Of a stretch of DNA of 64,000 nucleotides, positions 25,503 through 34,243 are shown piece by piece. This DNA comes from CAYXTW01 sp964452645 (GTDB lineage: Bacteria > Zixibacteria > MSB-5A5 > GN15 > PGXB01). The position numbers and the translations under genes are program-made. Numbering within the stretch: position 1 is the first letter of the stretch; each line of letters opens with the position of its first letter. Under the pieces are notes generated by a model. It was not told the origin of the DNA, searched no databases, and worked only from the letters and a program-made list of their open reading frames with translations. The stretch is from NCBI GenBank assembly GCA_964452645.1, contig CAYVMO010000005.1, positions 62,001 through 126,000 on the forward strand, in the 5' to 3' direction.

Positions 25503-27716
25503 ATGAGCAAAGAAGAAAAACTCCGGCTTAAAGTCGGCGGGATGCATTGCGCCGGATGCGCCGCCGGAATAGAAAAAGGTCTGTCGGAAATGGAAGGTGT
25601 CGTGCAGGCGCAGGTCAATTATGCTTTGGGTACGGCGGCCATTGAATACAAAACCGAAAAGACCGACTGGCAATCGATTTTCGATAAGATAACGCAGCTT
25701 GGATATGTTCCCTCCCCGGATAGGATGGAGACTCATATTGAGGATAGCGAGTCGATCAAAGCGCGAAGACGCTTTCTGACCGCCCTGGCTTTTCTGGTGC
25801 CGCTTTTGATTTTCAGTTTCGGCGGAATGTTTCTGCCGAATATGCTGGTCAGCCCGAAAATCGCAGGTATCGTAATGTTTCTTCTAACATTGCCGATCCT
25901 GTTTTTTCCCGGGCGGGAGATTTTTGCCGACGCCTGGTTGCAGGCGAAACATGTCCGCGCTAATATGAATTCTCTAATCGCTCTGGGATCATTAGCGGCT
26001 ATTTTGTACAGTTGCTATGTAATTATCGATATTTCCATTTTAAAAAAGATAGTCGTCCCGCATTTCTATTTTGAAACGGCGGCGATGATTATCACTTTGA
26101 TACTTCTCGGTCGCTTTCTTGAGGCTCGCGCAGGGCATAAAGCCAAAGACGCCATCGGCGCGCTCATGAAACTCCGTCCGGAGAATGCAACCGCAATCAT
26201 TGATGATGTCGAAGTCGACGTGGAAGTCGGGATTATCCGGCCCGGTATGATAATTTATGTAAAACCGGGAGAGAAGATTCCGGCCGACGGAAAAGTGATC
26301 GAAGGGTCGCCGTCGCTGAATGAATCAATGCTTACCGGGGAATCGATGCCGGTCGACAAATTAATCGGTGATCCTGTTATCGGCGGTTCGGTGAATGGTA
26401 ATACCAGTTTTAAATTCGAAGTGACCGGGGTTGGCGAAGATACATTTCTGGCAAATATTGTCAGACTCGTGGTTGAAGCCCAGAATAAAAAAGCGCCGGT
26501 CCAAAGATTGGCCGACAAAATTGCCGGAATTTTTGTCCCGATTGTTTTACTGGCCGCGGTAATAACATTTGTCATCTGGTATCTGGCCGATCCCGGCAGT
26601 CTTTTTCTTCTGACCGCACCGGTAGCCGTTTTGATAATCGCCTGTCCCTGCGCATTGGGTTTGGCCACCCCGACTGCAATTCTGGCCGGAACCGGCCGGG
26701 CGGCCCGCCGGGGAATTTATTTTCGCGGCGGCGATATCGTTGAAAACTGTAACAAGATCGATTATGTTATTTTTGATAAAACCGGAACCTTGACTCACGG
26801 AGAATTTGAAGTTCTGTCGGTAAAGTCGCTGGATGATGAAAAAGAGGATGTGTTGCTGCGATTGGCGGCGTCGGTGGAATCCGGCTCGCAGCATCCGTTG
26901 GCGGCGGCGGTGGTGAATAAGGCAAAATCACTTGAGCTGGAATTATCTTCGCCCAAAAATCTGGTCGAATCACCCGGTTTTGGCTTAAAAGCGGAAGTGA
27001 ATGATACGATCGTGATTACCGGTAATGAGGCGACCATGAAAAGGGAGAAAATCGATATTGCTGACTTGATGGAAGAGGCTGATAAGGAAATGTCTCAAGG
27101 TCGAACGGTGATATTTGTAGCCGCCGATGGCCAGCCGATTGGCTTTTTGGCGCTGGCGGACATGATCAAAGAGGAGGCGGCCGACGTTATCGACGGTATT
27201 CACAAGTCGGGCCGAAAAGTGGTATTACTGACCGGTGATAATTATAAGACGACGCAGGGGGTTGCCGCCAGTCTGGCGATTGACAGGTTCGAAGCCGGTA
27301 TCAAGCCGGATCAGAAGGCCGTTATTGTCGAAACGTTCCGCCGCGCCGATCATAATGTGATGATGGTCGGTGACGGCATCAATGATGCCCCGGCGCTGGC
27401 CTCGGCGAATATCGGTGTTGCCCTGGGAAGCGGTACCGATGTTGCCATCGAGTCGGCTGATGTAATCTTAGTAAGAGACAATCTTAAATCGCTTCTGGAA
27501 GCGCTGGATATATCCAGATTGACTTTGCGAACCATCAAGCAAAATCTCTTCTGGGCTTTTTTCTATAATATTATCGCTATTCCATTGGCGGCGGGACTCT
27601 TTTATCCGATTTTCGGCTGGAGTTTATCGCCGGTCATCGCCGCCGCCGCCATGGCCTTCTCATCATTATTCGTCGTGACGAATTCACTTCGGTTATCGAG
27701 TGTGAAAAAATCTTAG
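25503..27716 (+). CDS. copA: copper-translocating P1B-type ATPase
   Basis: 737 residues from the ATG at 25503 (GTG at 25497 in frame is less likely). One N-terminal heavy-metal domain with MHCAGC (GGMHCAGCAAGIEKGL), then paired membrane helices, the A-domain TGES loop, transmembrane CPC in IACPCALGLATPTA, phosphorylation site DKTGTLTHG, P1B His-Pro in SGSQHPLAAAVV and hinge GDGINDAPALASA. CPC plus CxxC indicates Cu(I)/Ag(I) export. A second, differently built ATPase is encoded at 56.8-59.5 kb. Confidence 0.95.
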   Translation: MSKEEKLRLKVGGMHCAGCAAGIEKGLSEMEGVVQAQVNYALGTAAIEYKTEKTDWQSIFDKITQLGYVPSPDRMETHIEDSESIKARRRFLTALAFLVPLLIFSFGGMFLPNMLVSPKIAGIVMFLLTLPILFFPGREIFADAWLQAKHVRANMNSLIALGSLAAILYSCYVIIDISILKKIVVPHFYFETAAMIITLILLGRFLEARAGHKAKDAIGALMKLRPENATAIIDDVEVDVEVGIIRPGMIIYVKPGEKIPADGKVIEGSPSLNESMLTGESMPVDKLIGDPVIGGSVNGNTSFKFEVTGVGEDTFLANIVRLVVEAQNKKAPVQRLADKIAGIFVPIVLLAAVITFVIWYLADPGSLFLLTAPVAVLIIACPCALGLATPTAILAGTGRAARRGIYFRGGDIVENCNKIDYVIFDKTGTLTHGEFEVLSVKSLDDEKEDVLLRLAASVESGSQHPLAAAVVNKAKSLELELSSPKNLVESPGFGLKAEVNDTIVITGNEATMKREKIDIADLMEEADKEMSQGRTVIFVAADGQPIGFLALADMIKEEAADVIDGIHKSGRKVVLLTGDNYKTTQGVAASLAIDRFEAGIKPDQKAVIVETFRRADHNVMMVGDGINDAPALASANIGVALGSGTDVAIESADVILVRDNLKSLLEALDISRLTLRTIKQNLFWAFFYNIIAIPLAAGLFYPIFGWSLSPVIAAAAMAFSSLFVVTNSLRLSSVKKS

Positions 27717-27784
27717 GGACTTGACATCGCAAGATTTATCCCTAATTTCCCGCAAATGACTATCATATGTTGTTGGTATATTAG

Positions 27785-28369
27785 ATGATTTCGCTAATTG
27801 TCGGGCTGGGGAATCCGGGTATAAGATACGCCGAGACAAGGCATAATCTCGGATATGACCTGCTTGATAAACTCAGCCTGAAATGGAAAATCCGTCAAAA
27901 AGCCGGGCTGGGCGATTATTATATGGCCGAAAAAGAATTTGAGAGGCGTATGGTAAGGCTCGTCTGGCCAACGACTTATATGAACAGCTCCGGAAACGCT
28001 GTGGTCCAGGCGATGGTTGCATACAATCTTACCCCGCCTGATATTCTAATCGTTTATGACGATTTTGAGTTGCCATTTGGAAATATCAGAATCAGGATGA
28101 AAGGCTCGCCCGGAAGTCATAACGGGATGGAGTCTGTCATAGGAAGCCTGGAAACCGAAGAGATTCTTCGGCTGCGGATGGGGACCGGGCCGCTTCCGGA
28201 AGATATTGACCCGATTCAATTCGTCCTGGGGAGATTTTCCGATAAAGAGGCTGAAATAAAAAATAAAATGCTTGATAAAGCGGTCGAAGCTGTATTATAT
28301 TTGTTAACAAATCGCCCGGAAGAGGCGATGAATGTATATAACAGTAACCCTGCTCCGGAAGATGATTAA
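27785..28369 (+). CDS. pth: peptidyl-tRNA hydrolase
   Basis: 194 residues. VGLGNPGIRYAETRHNLGY contains Asn10 and catalytic His20. TTYMNSSGNAV, LIVYDDFELPFG (Asp about 93) and KGSPGSHNGMESVIGSL follow in the standard order. Recycles stalled peptidyl-tRNAs. First gene of the ribosomal-protein cluster. A weak hairpin (TTAGGGA 27713-27719 / TCCCTAA 27739-27745) separates it from copA. Confidence 0.97.
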   Translation: MISLIVGLGNPGIRYAETRHNLGYDLLDKLSLKWKIRQKAGLGDYYMAEKEFERRMVRLVWPTTYMNSSGNAVVQAMVAYNLTPPDILIVYDDFELPFGNIRIRMKGSPGSHNGMESVIGSLETEEILRLRMGTGPLPEDIDPIQFVLGRFSDKEAEIKNKMLDKAVEAVLYLLTNRPEEAMNVYNSNPAPEDD

Positions 28370-28415
28370 TTCCGGGGCCGTTTGAAACTTGAAACGTCCG
28401 AAGGGAGGATCGTTG

Positions 28416-28922
28416 ATGCGTGTTTATGAAACGACCTTTATTCTGAGTCCACAAGCCGACGACGCCGCTTTCGACCGGCAGATCAAAGCTGTTTCCGAAT
28501 TAATTAATCGTTATCAGGGAAAAGTGTTGGAGGAAGATCGCTGGGGTGTCCGGCGACTTGCGTACGCCATCAAAAAATTCACTCAAGGATATTACACTCG
28601 TTTAGTTTTTGAGGGGAATAGCACACTCCTCAAAGAGCTGGACAGGTTTTACCGACTTGAAGAACCTTATATTCGCAACCTGACTGTCAGTTTTGAGGGT
28701 AAACTGAAAGAAAGGGAAGACGAAGAACCGGATGCATACAGACCGCATAAAGCTGCTCCTGATATTGAAAAAGTGAAGGAAGATAAGATTGAACCGCCGG
28801 TTGAAGAAGAACCTGAACAGGTCGAACCTGACGAGACTGAATCCGATACTTCGGCTGATGAAGAATCGCATGAAACCGAACCGGCCGACGAGGATTTTGA
28901 GAAGCGGGAAGAGGAATTTTAA
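28416..28922 (+). CDS. rpsF: 30S ribosomal protein S6 with long acidic tail
   Basis: 168 residues from the ATG at 28416, which has AAGGGAGGA 7 nt upstream; a TTG at 28389 is in frame without SD. The S6 core covers about residues 1-97 (MRVYETTFIL, GVRRLAYAIKKFTQGYY, LEEPYIRNLTV). The remaining 70 residues are dominated by Glu and Asp (EEEPEQVEPDETESD). S6 binds S18 and 16S rRNA. Acidic tails exist on other S6 proteins, but this one is long. Confidence 0.96.
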   Translation: MRVYETTFILSPQADDAAFDRQIKAVSELINRYQGKVLEEDRWGVRRLAYAIKKFTQGYYTRLVFEGNSTLLKELDRFYRLEEPYIRNLTVSFEGKLKEREDEEPDAYRPHKAAPDIEKVKEDKIEPPVEEEPEQVEPDETESDTSADEESHETEPADEDFEKREEEF

Positions 28923-28937
28923 TTATTTTGTAAAATC

Positions 28938-28974
28938 AGGAAAATGTTTTCCGTAAACCGGCCGGCATTTTCCT
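28938..28974 (+). promoter_or_regulatory. inverted repeat between rpsF and rpsR
   Basis: Perfect 9-bp arms AGGAAAATG (28938-28946) and CATTTTCCT (28966-28974) enclose a 19-nt loop with two CCG trinucleotides. No T run follows, so it is not a standard terminator. It could be a structured intercistronic element. The S6:S18 autoregulatory RNA motif known from rpsF leaders uses a CCG contact, but I cannot show that this is that motif. Confidence 0.4.
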
Positions 28975-29022
28975 GTGCGGAGATATAATAACAAATCGTC
29001 TTTTAATAGAGGGTAAACAACA

Positions 29023-29301
29023 ATGCCGTATCCCAGAAGAAAGAAGAGTGAAGCTTATAATGCAAGAAAGGCGGAAGGTTTTGCGAGAAGAAAACGAATC
29101 TGTCGTTTTTGTGAAGATAAAATCGAATTTATCAATTATTTCGATGATCGGCTGCTTAAAAGATTCGTGAACGAACGCGGGAAAATCGTCCCGCGGCGAA
29201 TTTCCGGAAACTGCGCCCATCATCAGAGAAGATTAACGACAGCCATAAAGAGAGCCAGACATCTGGCCATAATGCCGTTTACCAGCGAATATTACCGGTA
29301 G
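29023..29301 (+). CDS. rpsR: 30S ribosomal protein S18, zinc-binding (C+) form
   Basis: 92 residues. ARRKRICRFCEDKIEFINYFDDRLLKRF core and HHQRRLTTAIKRARHLAIMPF end are standard S18. CRFC plus CAHH suggests the C+ zinc form. Partner of S6 in the 30S platform. The ssb gene often found between rpsF and rpsR is absent here. Confidence 0.97.
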   Translation: MPYPRRKKSEAYNARKAEGFARRKRICRFCEDKIEFINYFDDRLLKRFVNERGKIVPRRISGNCAHHQRRLTTAIKRARHLAIMPFTSEYYR

Positions 29302-30237
29302 ATGCGAATATTGAAAGAAAAAATGCGAGTCGATTTGAAAATAGCCAAATTTCTCGTCAATTATTTCTGTCTGTTTTTTCTGATAGTTTTTTTGACCGTT
29401 TCGGGTATTCCGATTGTGGGATACTTGATGCAGGTGGCTGCCATTTTTTCTGTCATATATTTTGTTTTTGAGGGAATGGTAATTTTTGCACTGCTTGGTT
29501 GTATGGGCTCTTTGGTTATGGCGGTACTTTTCTTCGGATTTACTCCGGCTCTAATCGGCGTCTGGGCGCAAGCAGTGATACCGGGCGCAATTATGGGGCG
29601 AATGATGGCGGTCGGTAAATCTCCGGCGAAAGCATTTATCACTTCTATGATTTTTTTGATAGTTATTGCGCTGGGGATTTTTCTGCTGGAAAAAAACGTG
29701 ATTTTCGGTGTTATCAATGACTCCAAAGAAATGGCCAAAAACCTTGTGGGCGGCATCGAATCCGGGACGGCCGGCGTCCGGTTGACGGAAAATATCGCAA
29801 AAATGTTTGAGACGTTGCGGCGGTTGACACCAGCGTTGCTGATTCTCTCGGGCGTGGGGCAGCTTTTTCTCGGCTGGGTCGGTTTGATGCTGGTTTTGAA
29901 AATGCTCGGTCGCTTCCAGCCGGTCTTAATAAGTTTTGCCTACTGGAAAATGCCCTACAATTATATATATATTGTCGGTGTCATGGTTTTATTGAGGCTA
30001 ATCGGGACTGAGCCGATGCGAGTTCTGGCGGATAATGTAATTTTGTTTATGGCATTTTTTTATGCCCTGTTCGGATTGTCGGTTTTCGAATATTATTTGA
30101 AAAAAATAAAGCTGTCTTTGCTTTTGAGGGTAATTTTTTATATAGCATTTCTTCCCGGCGCCTTATTTGCGATTTTTATCGGATTATTCGATAGCTATTT
30201 TGATTTCCGGAAGGTCAGGGCAAGGATAATCGGTTGA
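29302..30237 (+). CDS. DUF2232-type (YybS-like) integral membrane protein
   Basis: 311 residues with about eight hydrophobic segments (for example FLVNYFCLFFLIVFLTVSG, VIYFVFEGMVIFALLGCMG, LLRVIFYIAFLPGALFAIFI). Begins directly after the rpsR stop and precedes rplI, the position where DUF2232/YybS proteins occur in many bacteria. Function unknown; the fold resembles S-components of ECF transporters. Met8 at 29323 is an alternative start. Confidence 0.8.
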   Translation: MRILKEKMRVDLKIAKFLVNYFCLFFLIVFLTVSGIPIVGYLMQVAAIFSVIYFVFEGMVIFALLGCMGSLVMAVLFFGFTPALIGVWAQAVIPGAIMGRMMAVGKSPAKAFITSMIFLIVIALGIFLLEKNVIFGVINDSKEMAKNLVGGIESGTAGVRLTENIAKMFETLRRLTPALLILSGVGQLFLGWVGLMLVLKMLGRFQPVLISFAYWKMPYNYIYIVGVMVLLRLIGTEPMRVLADNVILFMAFFYALFGLSVFEYYLKKIKLSLLLRVIFYIAFLPGALFAIFIGLFDSYFDFRKVRARIIG

Positions 30238-30267
30238 TTTGGAAATTTATTATGAAAGGATAAAGTC

Positions 30268-30714
30268 ATGAAAGTTATACTTCGACAGGATATTCGGGAA
30301 TTGGGTAAAGCGGGACAAACTATTGAAGTAAAAGCGGGCTACGGTCGCAATTACCTGATTCCTCGAAATCTGGCGATTCCGGCGACCAAAGCCAACGTGC
30401 GAGCAATCGATGAAATCGAGCGGCAAAATGAATTTCGGAAGCGCAAACAGTTGCGGGAAGCGGAACAATTGAAACTAAGACTTGAAAAACTTTCGCTGAC
30501 CAGCGAAGTTCTGGTCGGCGAGGAAGATAAAATCTTCGGTTCGGTGACGGCTCAAAATATTGTTGATCTTCTCGCCGAAGAAGGTGTTAAAGCGGATAAG
30601 CGAAATGTCATGCTGGAAGAACCGATTAAATCCCTGGGTGTTTATACTGTCCCGGTTAAGATTGAAAAGGATGTTATCGCCAATATTAAACTGTGGGTTA
30701 TCAGAAAGGCATAA
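30268..30714 (+). CDS. rplI: 50S ribosomal protein L9
   Basis: 148 residues. MKVILRQDIRELGKAGQTIEVKAGYGRNYLIPR is the N-terminal rRNA-binding domain, followed by the long connecting helix and the C-terminal domain (LVGEEDKIFGSVTAQNIVDLL). GAAAGGATAAA supplies the SD. Confidence 0.97.
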   Translation: MKVILRQDIRELGKAGQTIEVKAGYGRNYLIPRNLAIPATKANVRAIDEIERQNEFRKRKQLREAEQLKLRLEKLSLTSEVLVGEEDKIFGSVTAQNIVDLLAEEGVKADKRNVMLEEPIKSLGVYTVPVKIEKDVIANIKLWVIRKA

Positions 30715-30716
30715 TC

Positions 30717-31205
30717 ATGGCAATGCTTGAAGTAAGAGTCGACGGTCTGGCGCTGGATATGACGACCAATTCTCCCGTGGTGATTTTGGCGGCCAAAGAG
30801 ACCAATAAAGTGCTGCCGATTTGGATCGGCCATGCCGAGGCCTGGGCCATCGCGATGGAACTTTCGGGTGTGGGCGCCAAAAGACCGATGACACATGATT
30901 TGCTGAAAACGGTTATCGCCATGCTGTCGGCTCACGTGGAAAAAATCGAAATAACCGAGCTAAAAGAGCAGACCTTTTATGCCCGTGTTTTAATAAAAGA
31001 TAACGGTAAACTTCATGAGATCGATGCTCGCCCTTCCGATTCGATCGCCCTGGCGTTAAAAACCAGCGCCCCGATCTTTGCCGAGGAAGGGTTGTTTAAT
31101 CTGCAAATGCCCGGTCAGAGTCTCGAGGAGGGACAGACCCCCGAATCGCTGGCCGATCGATTGAAAAAGATTAACCCCGAAGATTTCGGGAAATACTCGT
31201 TGTAG
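30717..31205 (+). CDS. bifunctional nuclease family protein (DUF151)
   Basis: 162 residues from the ATG at 30717, with AGAAAGG 7 nt upstream inside the end of rplI. Core motifs LAAKETNKVLPIWIGHAEAWAIA and LHEIDARPSDSIALAL are the BFN-domain hallmarks. In characterised homologues the domain shows RNase/DNase activity; the substrate here is unknown. Its stop overlaps the start of the next gene (TAGTG). Confidence 0.9.
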   Translation: MAMLEVRVDGLALDMTTNSPVVILAAKETNKVLPIWIGHAEAWAIAMELSGVGAKRPMTHDLLKTVIAMLSAHVEKIEITELKEQTFYARVLIKDNGKLHEIDARPSDSIALALKTSAPIFAEEGLFNLQMPGQSLEEGQTPESLADRLKKINPEDFGKYSL

Positions 31206-32965
31206 TGCAATTGCATCGCATCAAATATATTCGGATTACTCTTCTGTTCCTGCTGCTGCTTTCTTCGCAAGCGTGGGCCGATACGATTCAGTCAACCTTT
31301 CAAAAGGCCTATAGATTATTAAACAGTGGTAATTTTTCCGAAGCGTACAGCCTGTTTTCAGAATTGTATTTTCAGAATCCCGACAATATTAATGCCGATT
31401 GGTTTTTGTTTTTTAAAGCCAAGGCGGGATATTATGCCGGAAGTTATGAATTCAGTATTATCGAATTTAAAAATTTGATAAAGGATTTTCCCGGATCGAA
31501 TTACAAAGCCCATGCTTATTTTTTCCTGGGTAACAGCTATTACAAAGTGTCGCGGGCGGATATGGCCATCAAGGCCTATTTGGATGCCTATAAAAACTCA
31601 TCGGATAAAGAGCTTGATCAATTGATATTAAGTACAATCGAAGCCATTCCACTCGATCCGCGCACGGCCGTTCTGGAGCAGATAACCTCCGCGGATATTT
31701 CGGATACCAGGAAATGTGATATCCTGGTTGCCGCCGCAAAGGCGCTGATAAAACAGAAAAACTATCGACCGGTGAATGGTCTCCTTTTGCCCTGCGGTCA
31801 ATCGAAGGCAAGAATATTGGTCGATCAAGCCAAACAGTTTTTAAAGCAGGAAGTCGAAGTCGGTATCGTGCTTCCGCTGTCGGGTGAGCTTCAAAAATTC
31901 GGCGAACAGATTCTCGACGGTGTGCTGCTGATGATTGAGCAATATACGCAGAAAACCGGTGGAATATTAAAGCCGGTATTGTATGATACGCAGGGGGATG
32001 ATCTCGAGGCGGCCCGCATTATCCGACGGCTCGCCCTGAGCGGCACAGCGGCTGCAGTGGGGCCGTTGACCAGCAACGAAACGGCTGTCGCTTCGGCCGT
32101 CCTTTCATGCGGCGATATGCCACTGGTTATACCGGCGGCCACCGAGGGAGGTTTGACTGAGCTGTCGCAAACAAGTTTTCAACTGCAGCCCAATCTGGAT
32201 TTACAGGGAATCAGAATGGCCGATTATGCGGTACAATGGCTCGGGGCCGATACGGCCGCTATTATAACTCCGACGTCAACTTCGAATTTGAGAATGGCAA
32301 AAGCATTTGCGAAACGGTTCGAGGATTTGGGCGGTACGATTCTCGGCATTGAGTACTTTCGTGCCACGGAAACCGATTTCGGTCCGTATATTCGTGATTT
32401 AAAGTCTCTGGTCCTGGGCGATTTACTCGATTCGATAGTGTTTATCGATGATGTCGGAGATACGATTGAAGCCGAGGAGGTTCCGGTGCGGCTCGATTGC
32501 CTTTTTATCCCGGCCGAAAGTGACCAGTTGCGGCAGCTTCTGCCGCAGATACAATTTTATAATTTAAATACGGTTTATCTCGGCGGCGACGGTTGGGGTA
32601 TGCCCCAGATTTTTAATCTGGGTCAATTGATTACGAGGGAATGCTACTTCGCTTCGGCGGTACTGGGTAATGATGAAAGCGATGCTTTCCAAAAGTTTTC
32701 AGTCGATTTTGACAGAAAATACGGGCGGAAGCCGGGGCATCTGGAAGCCCTCGGGTATGATGCCGTTGCGTTGATATGCAATGCTCTCGGCCAGGGATAT
32801 TATATGCGATCGGAAATTAGCCAATCCATTTCGAGCGTCAATGATTACCAGGGCGCCGCCGGGAAAATCAGCTTCGGCGAAAATCACGAGAATATTGAAT
32901 TGCCGATTTATACTATTGAGGACGGAGCTCCCAAAAAAGTCATTCTCGGAAATCAGAATAAATAA
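31205..32965 (+). CDS. exported TPR plus periplasmic-binding-protein, LpoA/LppC-like
   Basis: 586 residues from a GTG overlapping the previous stop. Signal peptide LLFLLLLSSQAWA|D. N-terminal TPR region (AYRLLNSGNFSEAYSLFSEL, SNYKAHAYFFLGNSYYKVSR), then a type I periplasmic-binding fold beginning VEVGIVLPLSGELQKFGEQILDGV and including AAAVGPLTSNETAVAS and RKPGHLEALGYDAVALI. This architecture is that of LpoA (activator of penicillin-binding protein PBP1A) or an amino-acid-type binding protein. No lipobox Cys is seen, unlike true LpoA. Confidence 0.82.
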   Translation: MQLHRIKYIRITLLFLLLLSSQAWADTIQSTFQKAYRLLNSGNFSEAYSLFSELYFQNPDNINADWFLFFKAKAGYYAGSYEFSIIEFKNLIKDFPGSNYKAHAYFFLGNSYYKVSRADMAIKAYLDAYKNSSDKELDQLILSTIEAIPLDPRTAVLEQITSADISDTRKCDILVAAAKALIKQKNYRPVNGLLLPCGQSKARILVDQAKQFLKQEVEVGIVLPLSGELQKFGEQILDGVLLMIEQYTQKTGGILKPVLYDTQGDDLEAARIIRRLALSGTAAAVGPLTSNETAVASAVLSCGDMPLVIPAATEGGLTELSQTSFQLQPNLDLQGIRMADYAVQWLGADTAAIITPTSTSNLRMAKAFAKRFEDLGGTILGIEYFRATETDFGPYIRDLKSLVLGDLLDSIVFIDDVGDTIEAEEVPVRLDCLFIPAESDQLRQLLPQIQFYNLNTVYLGGDGWGMPQIFNLGQLITRECYFASAVLGNDESDAFQKFSVDFDRKYGRKPGHLEALGYDAVALICNALGQGYYMRSEISQSISSVNDYQGAAGKISFGENHENIELPIYTIEDGAPKKVILGNQNK

Positions 32966-33029
32966 TTTGGCCGGGTAAGCGATCGATATTTAAGATTTCG
33001 GTGCGTTTTAAGTAATAAGGGAGATTTTT

Positions 33030-33245
33030 ATGGCTGATGAAAAAAAGTTCGCGTTAAAAATGGTTGTTGACGGGAAAGAACGTAATGTAAGTTTTGAAGA
33101 GTTGGCGCTTTCAAATAATTTGGCACAGGAAGCATTGGTCAGGCTGTTAATCGAGAAAAAAATCATCGAACCGAAGGACATGATGGAGATGATGCAAAAG
33201 GTGCGGAAAGAAAGGTACCGGACGCCTGATGAAGACCAGAAGTAG
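33030..33245 (+). CDS. small conserved-looking hypothetical protein
   Basis: 71 residues, strong SD AAGGGAG. Charged and helical, no signal or membrane segment. FEELALSNNLAQEALVRLLIEKKIIEPKDMM looks like a small helical bundle. It is followed 5 nt later by a membrane protein, so it belongs to the downstream operon. Not recognised. Confidence 0.7.
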   Translation: MADEKKFALKMVVDGKERNVSFEELALSNNLAQEALVRLLIEKKIIEPKDMMEMMQKVRKERYRTPDEDQK

Positions 33246-33250
33246 AAGTC

Positions 33251-33775
33251 ATGGATAATGAAAAAGACGACAGGCAACTATCGTTGGGATTCAGAGCGGA
33301 CTCAAGAGAAAAAGAAAATGAAATAGGAGGGGATGAGAAAGAATCGTCGCAGGTTCTTGAATGGGTTTGTCATCCGGCTAAAAAAAATCCGAAAGTGACC
33401 ATCATTGTATCGATATTTATAGCTGTTTTGATAGTCGTCGTTTATTTCATAACATATTCGCCGTGGTTTTGTTTACTGGCCTTTTTAATTTTATTCGGCT
33501 CGCTGGCATCATTTTATTTTCCGACACACTACCGCCTGACCGATAAGGAGATAATCATCAAAACCAAGGCACAGACACTGATCAAAAAATGGTCGCAGTA
33601 CCGAACGTACTATCCCGATAAAAACGGTGTCCTGCTTTCGCCCTTTGTTCGGCCGACGCGACTGGAAAATTTCCGCGGGTTGTATATCAAGTTCTGGTAT
33701 AACAAAGATGAAGTTGTCGCGTTCGTGAAAGAGCAAATAGAAAAAACCAGAGCGCAGGAGCCGGGAGCGGACTGA
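33251..33775 (+). CDS. membrane protein with PH-like soluble part
   Basis: 174 residues. About 45 charged N-terminal residues, two adjacent membrane helices (TIIVSIFIAVLIVVVYFI and WFCLLAFLILFGSLASFYF), then YRLTDKEIIIKTKAQTLIKKWSQYRTYYPDKNGVLL, a layout seen in bacterial PH-like (bPH/YdbT-type) membrane proteins. Function unknown. The next gene starts 1 nt after its stop. Confidence 0.65.
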   Translation: MDNEKDDRQLSLGFRADSREKENEIGGDEKESSQVLEWVCHPAKKNPKVTIIVSIFIAVLIVVVYFITYSPWFCLLAFLILFGSLASFYFPTHYRLTDKEIIIKTKAQTLIKKWSQYRTYYPDKNGVLLSPFVRPTRLENFRGLYIKFWYNKDEVVAFVKEQIEKTRAQEPGAD

Positions 33776-33776
33776 T

Positions 33777-34238
33777 ATGTCGATATTCAGAGGAACACCC
33801 GGACCGACTGATCCGGGGAAAGAGCCGATTCCGGCTGACGAAGACGAGGTTCTGGAGAAGCTGGCGAAAAAAGTTGTCGAGTGGCGGATGGCGGTCCCGG
33901 CCATTTTATTTCTCGAATCGGTCAAACCTTTGAATTATATCGGCTCGCAGGCGATGGTATTTTTCGAGCCGATCGTCCAGACTATTTTTAATTTCCGCGA
34001 CTATGATACGCTTCGTATCGCCATGGAGCGGCGGGAAAATGTCGAAAACCTGCTGCAGAAAATAGAGAAGCATGACGCCAGACTGTACGAACGGGAAAAG
34101 GCGCTGAAAAAATTCATGAAAGCCGAAAAGAAAAAATGGAAATGGTATCAGCGCTATCTTGGCGTTGCCCGCCCCAAAGTACAACTCCCCGAAGAACTCA
34201 GTAAGCCACTATTCCCGAAAGAGAAGAAAAAGGAATGA
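33777..34238 (+). CDS. hypothetical protein with C-terminal basic coiled region
   Basis: 153 residues. A proline-rich start (FRGTPGPTDPGKEPIPADEDE), then an amphipathic or weakly hydrophobic stretch (WRMAVPAILFLESVKPLNYIGSQA), and a Lys/Glu-rich helix rich in KKWKWYQRYLG. Between a membrane protein (1-nt gap) and a methyltransferase (overlap). The middle could be a peripheral membrane anchor. Not recognised. Confidence 0.65.
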   Translation: MSIFRGTPGPTDPGKEPIPADEDEVLEKLAKKVVEWRMAVPAILFLESVKPLNYIGSQAMVFFEPIVQTIFNFRDYDTLRIAMERRENVENLLQKIEKHDARLYEREKALKKFMKAEKKKWKWYQRYLGVARPKVQLPEELSKPLFPKEKKKE

Positions 34239-34243
34239 GCGGG

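Noticed and set aside
27713..27745. Terminator after copA (TTAGGGA/TCCCTAA)
   Set aside because: Stem is AT-rich with a 19-nt loop and no T run; mentioned only as a weak hairpin.
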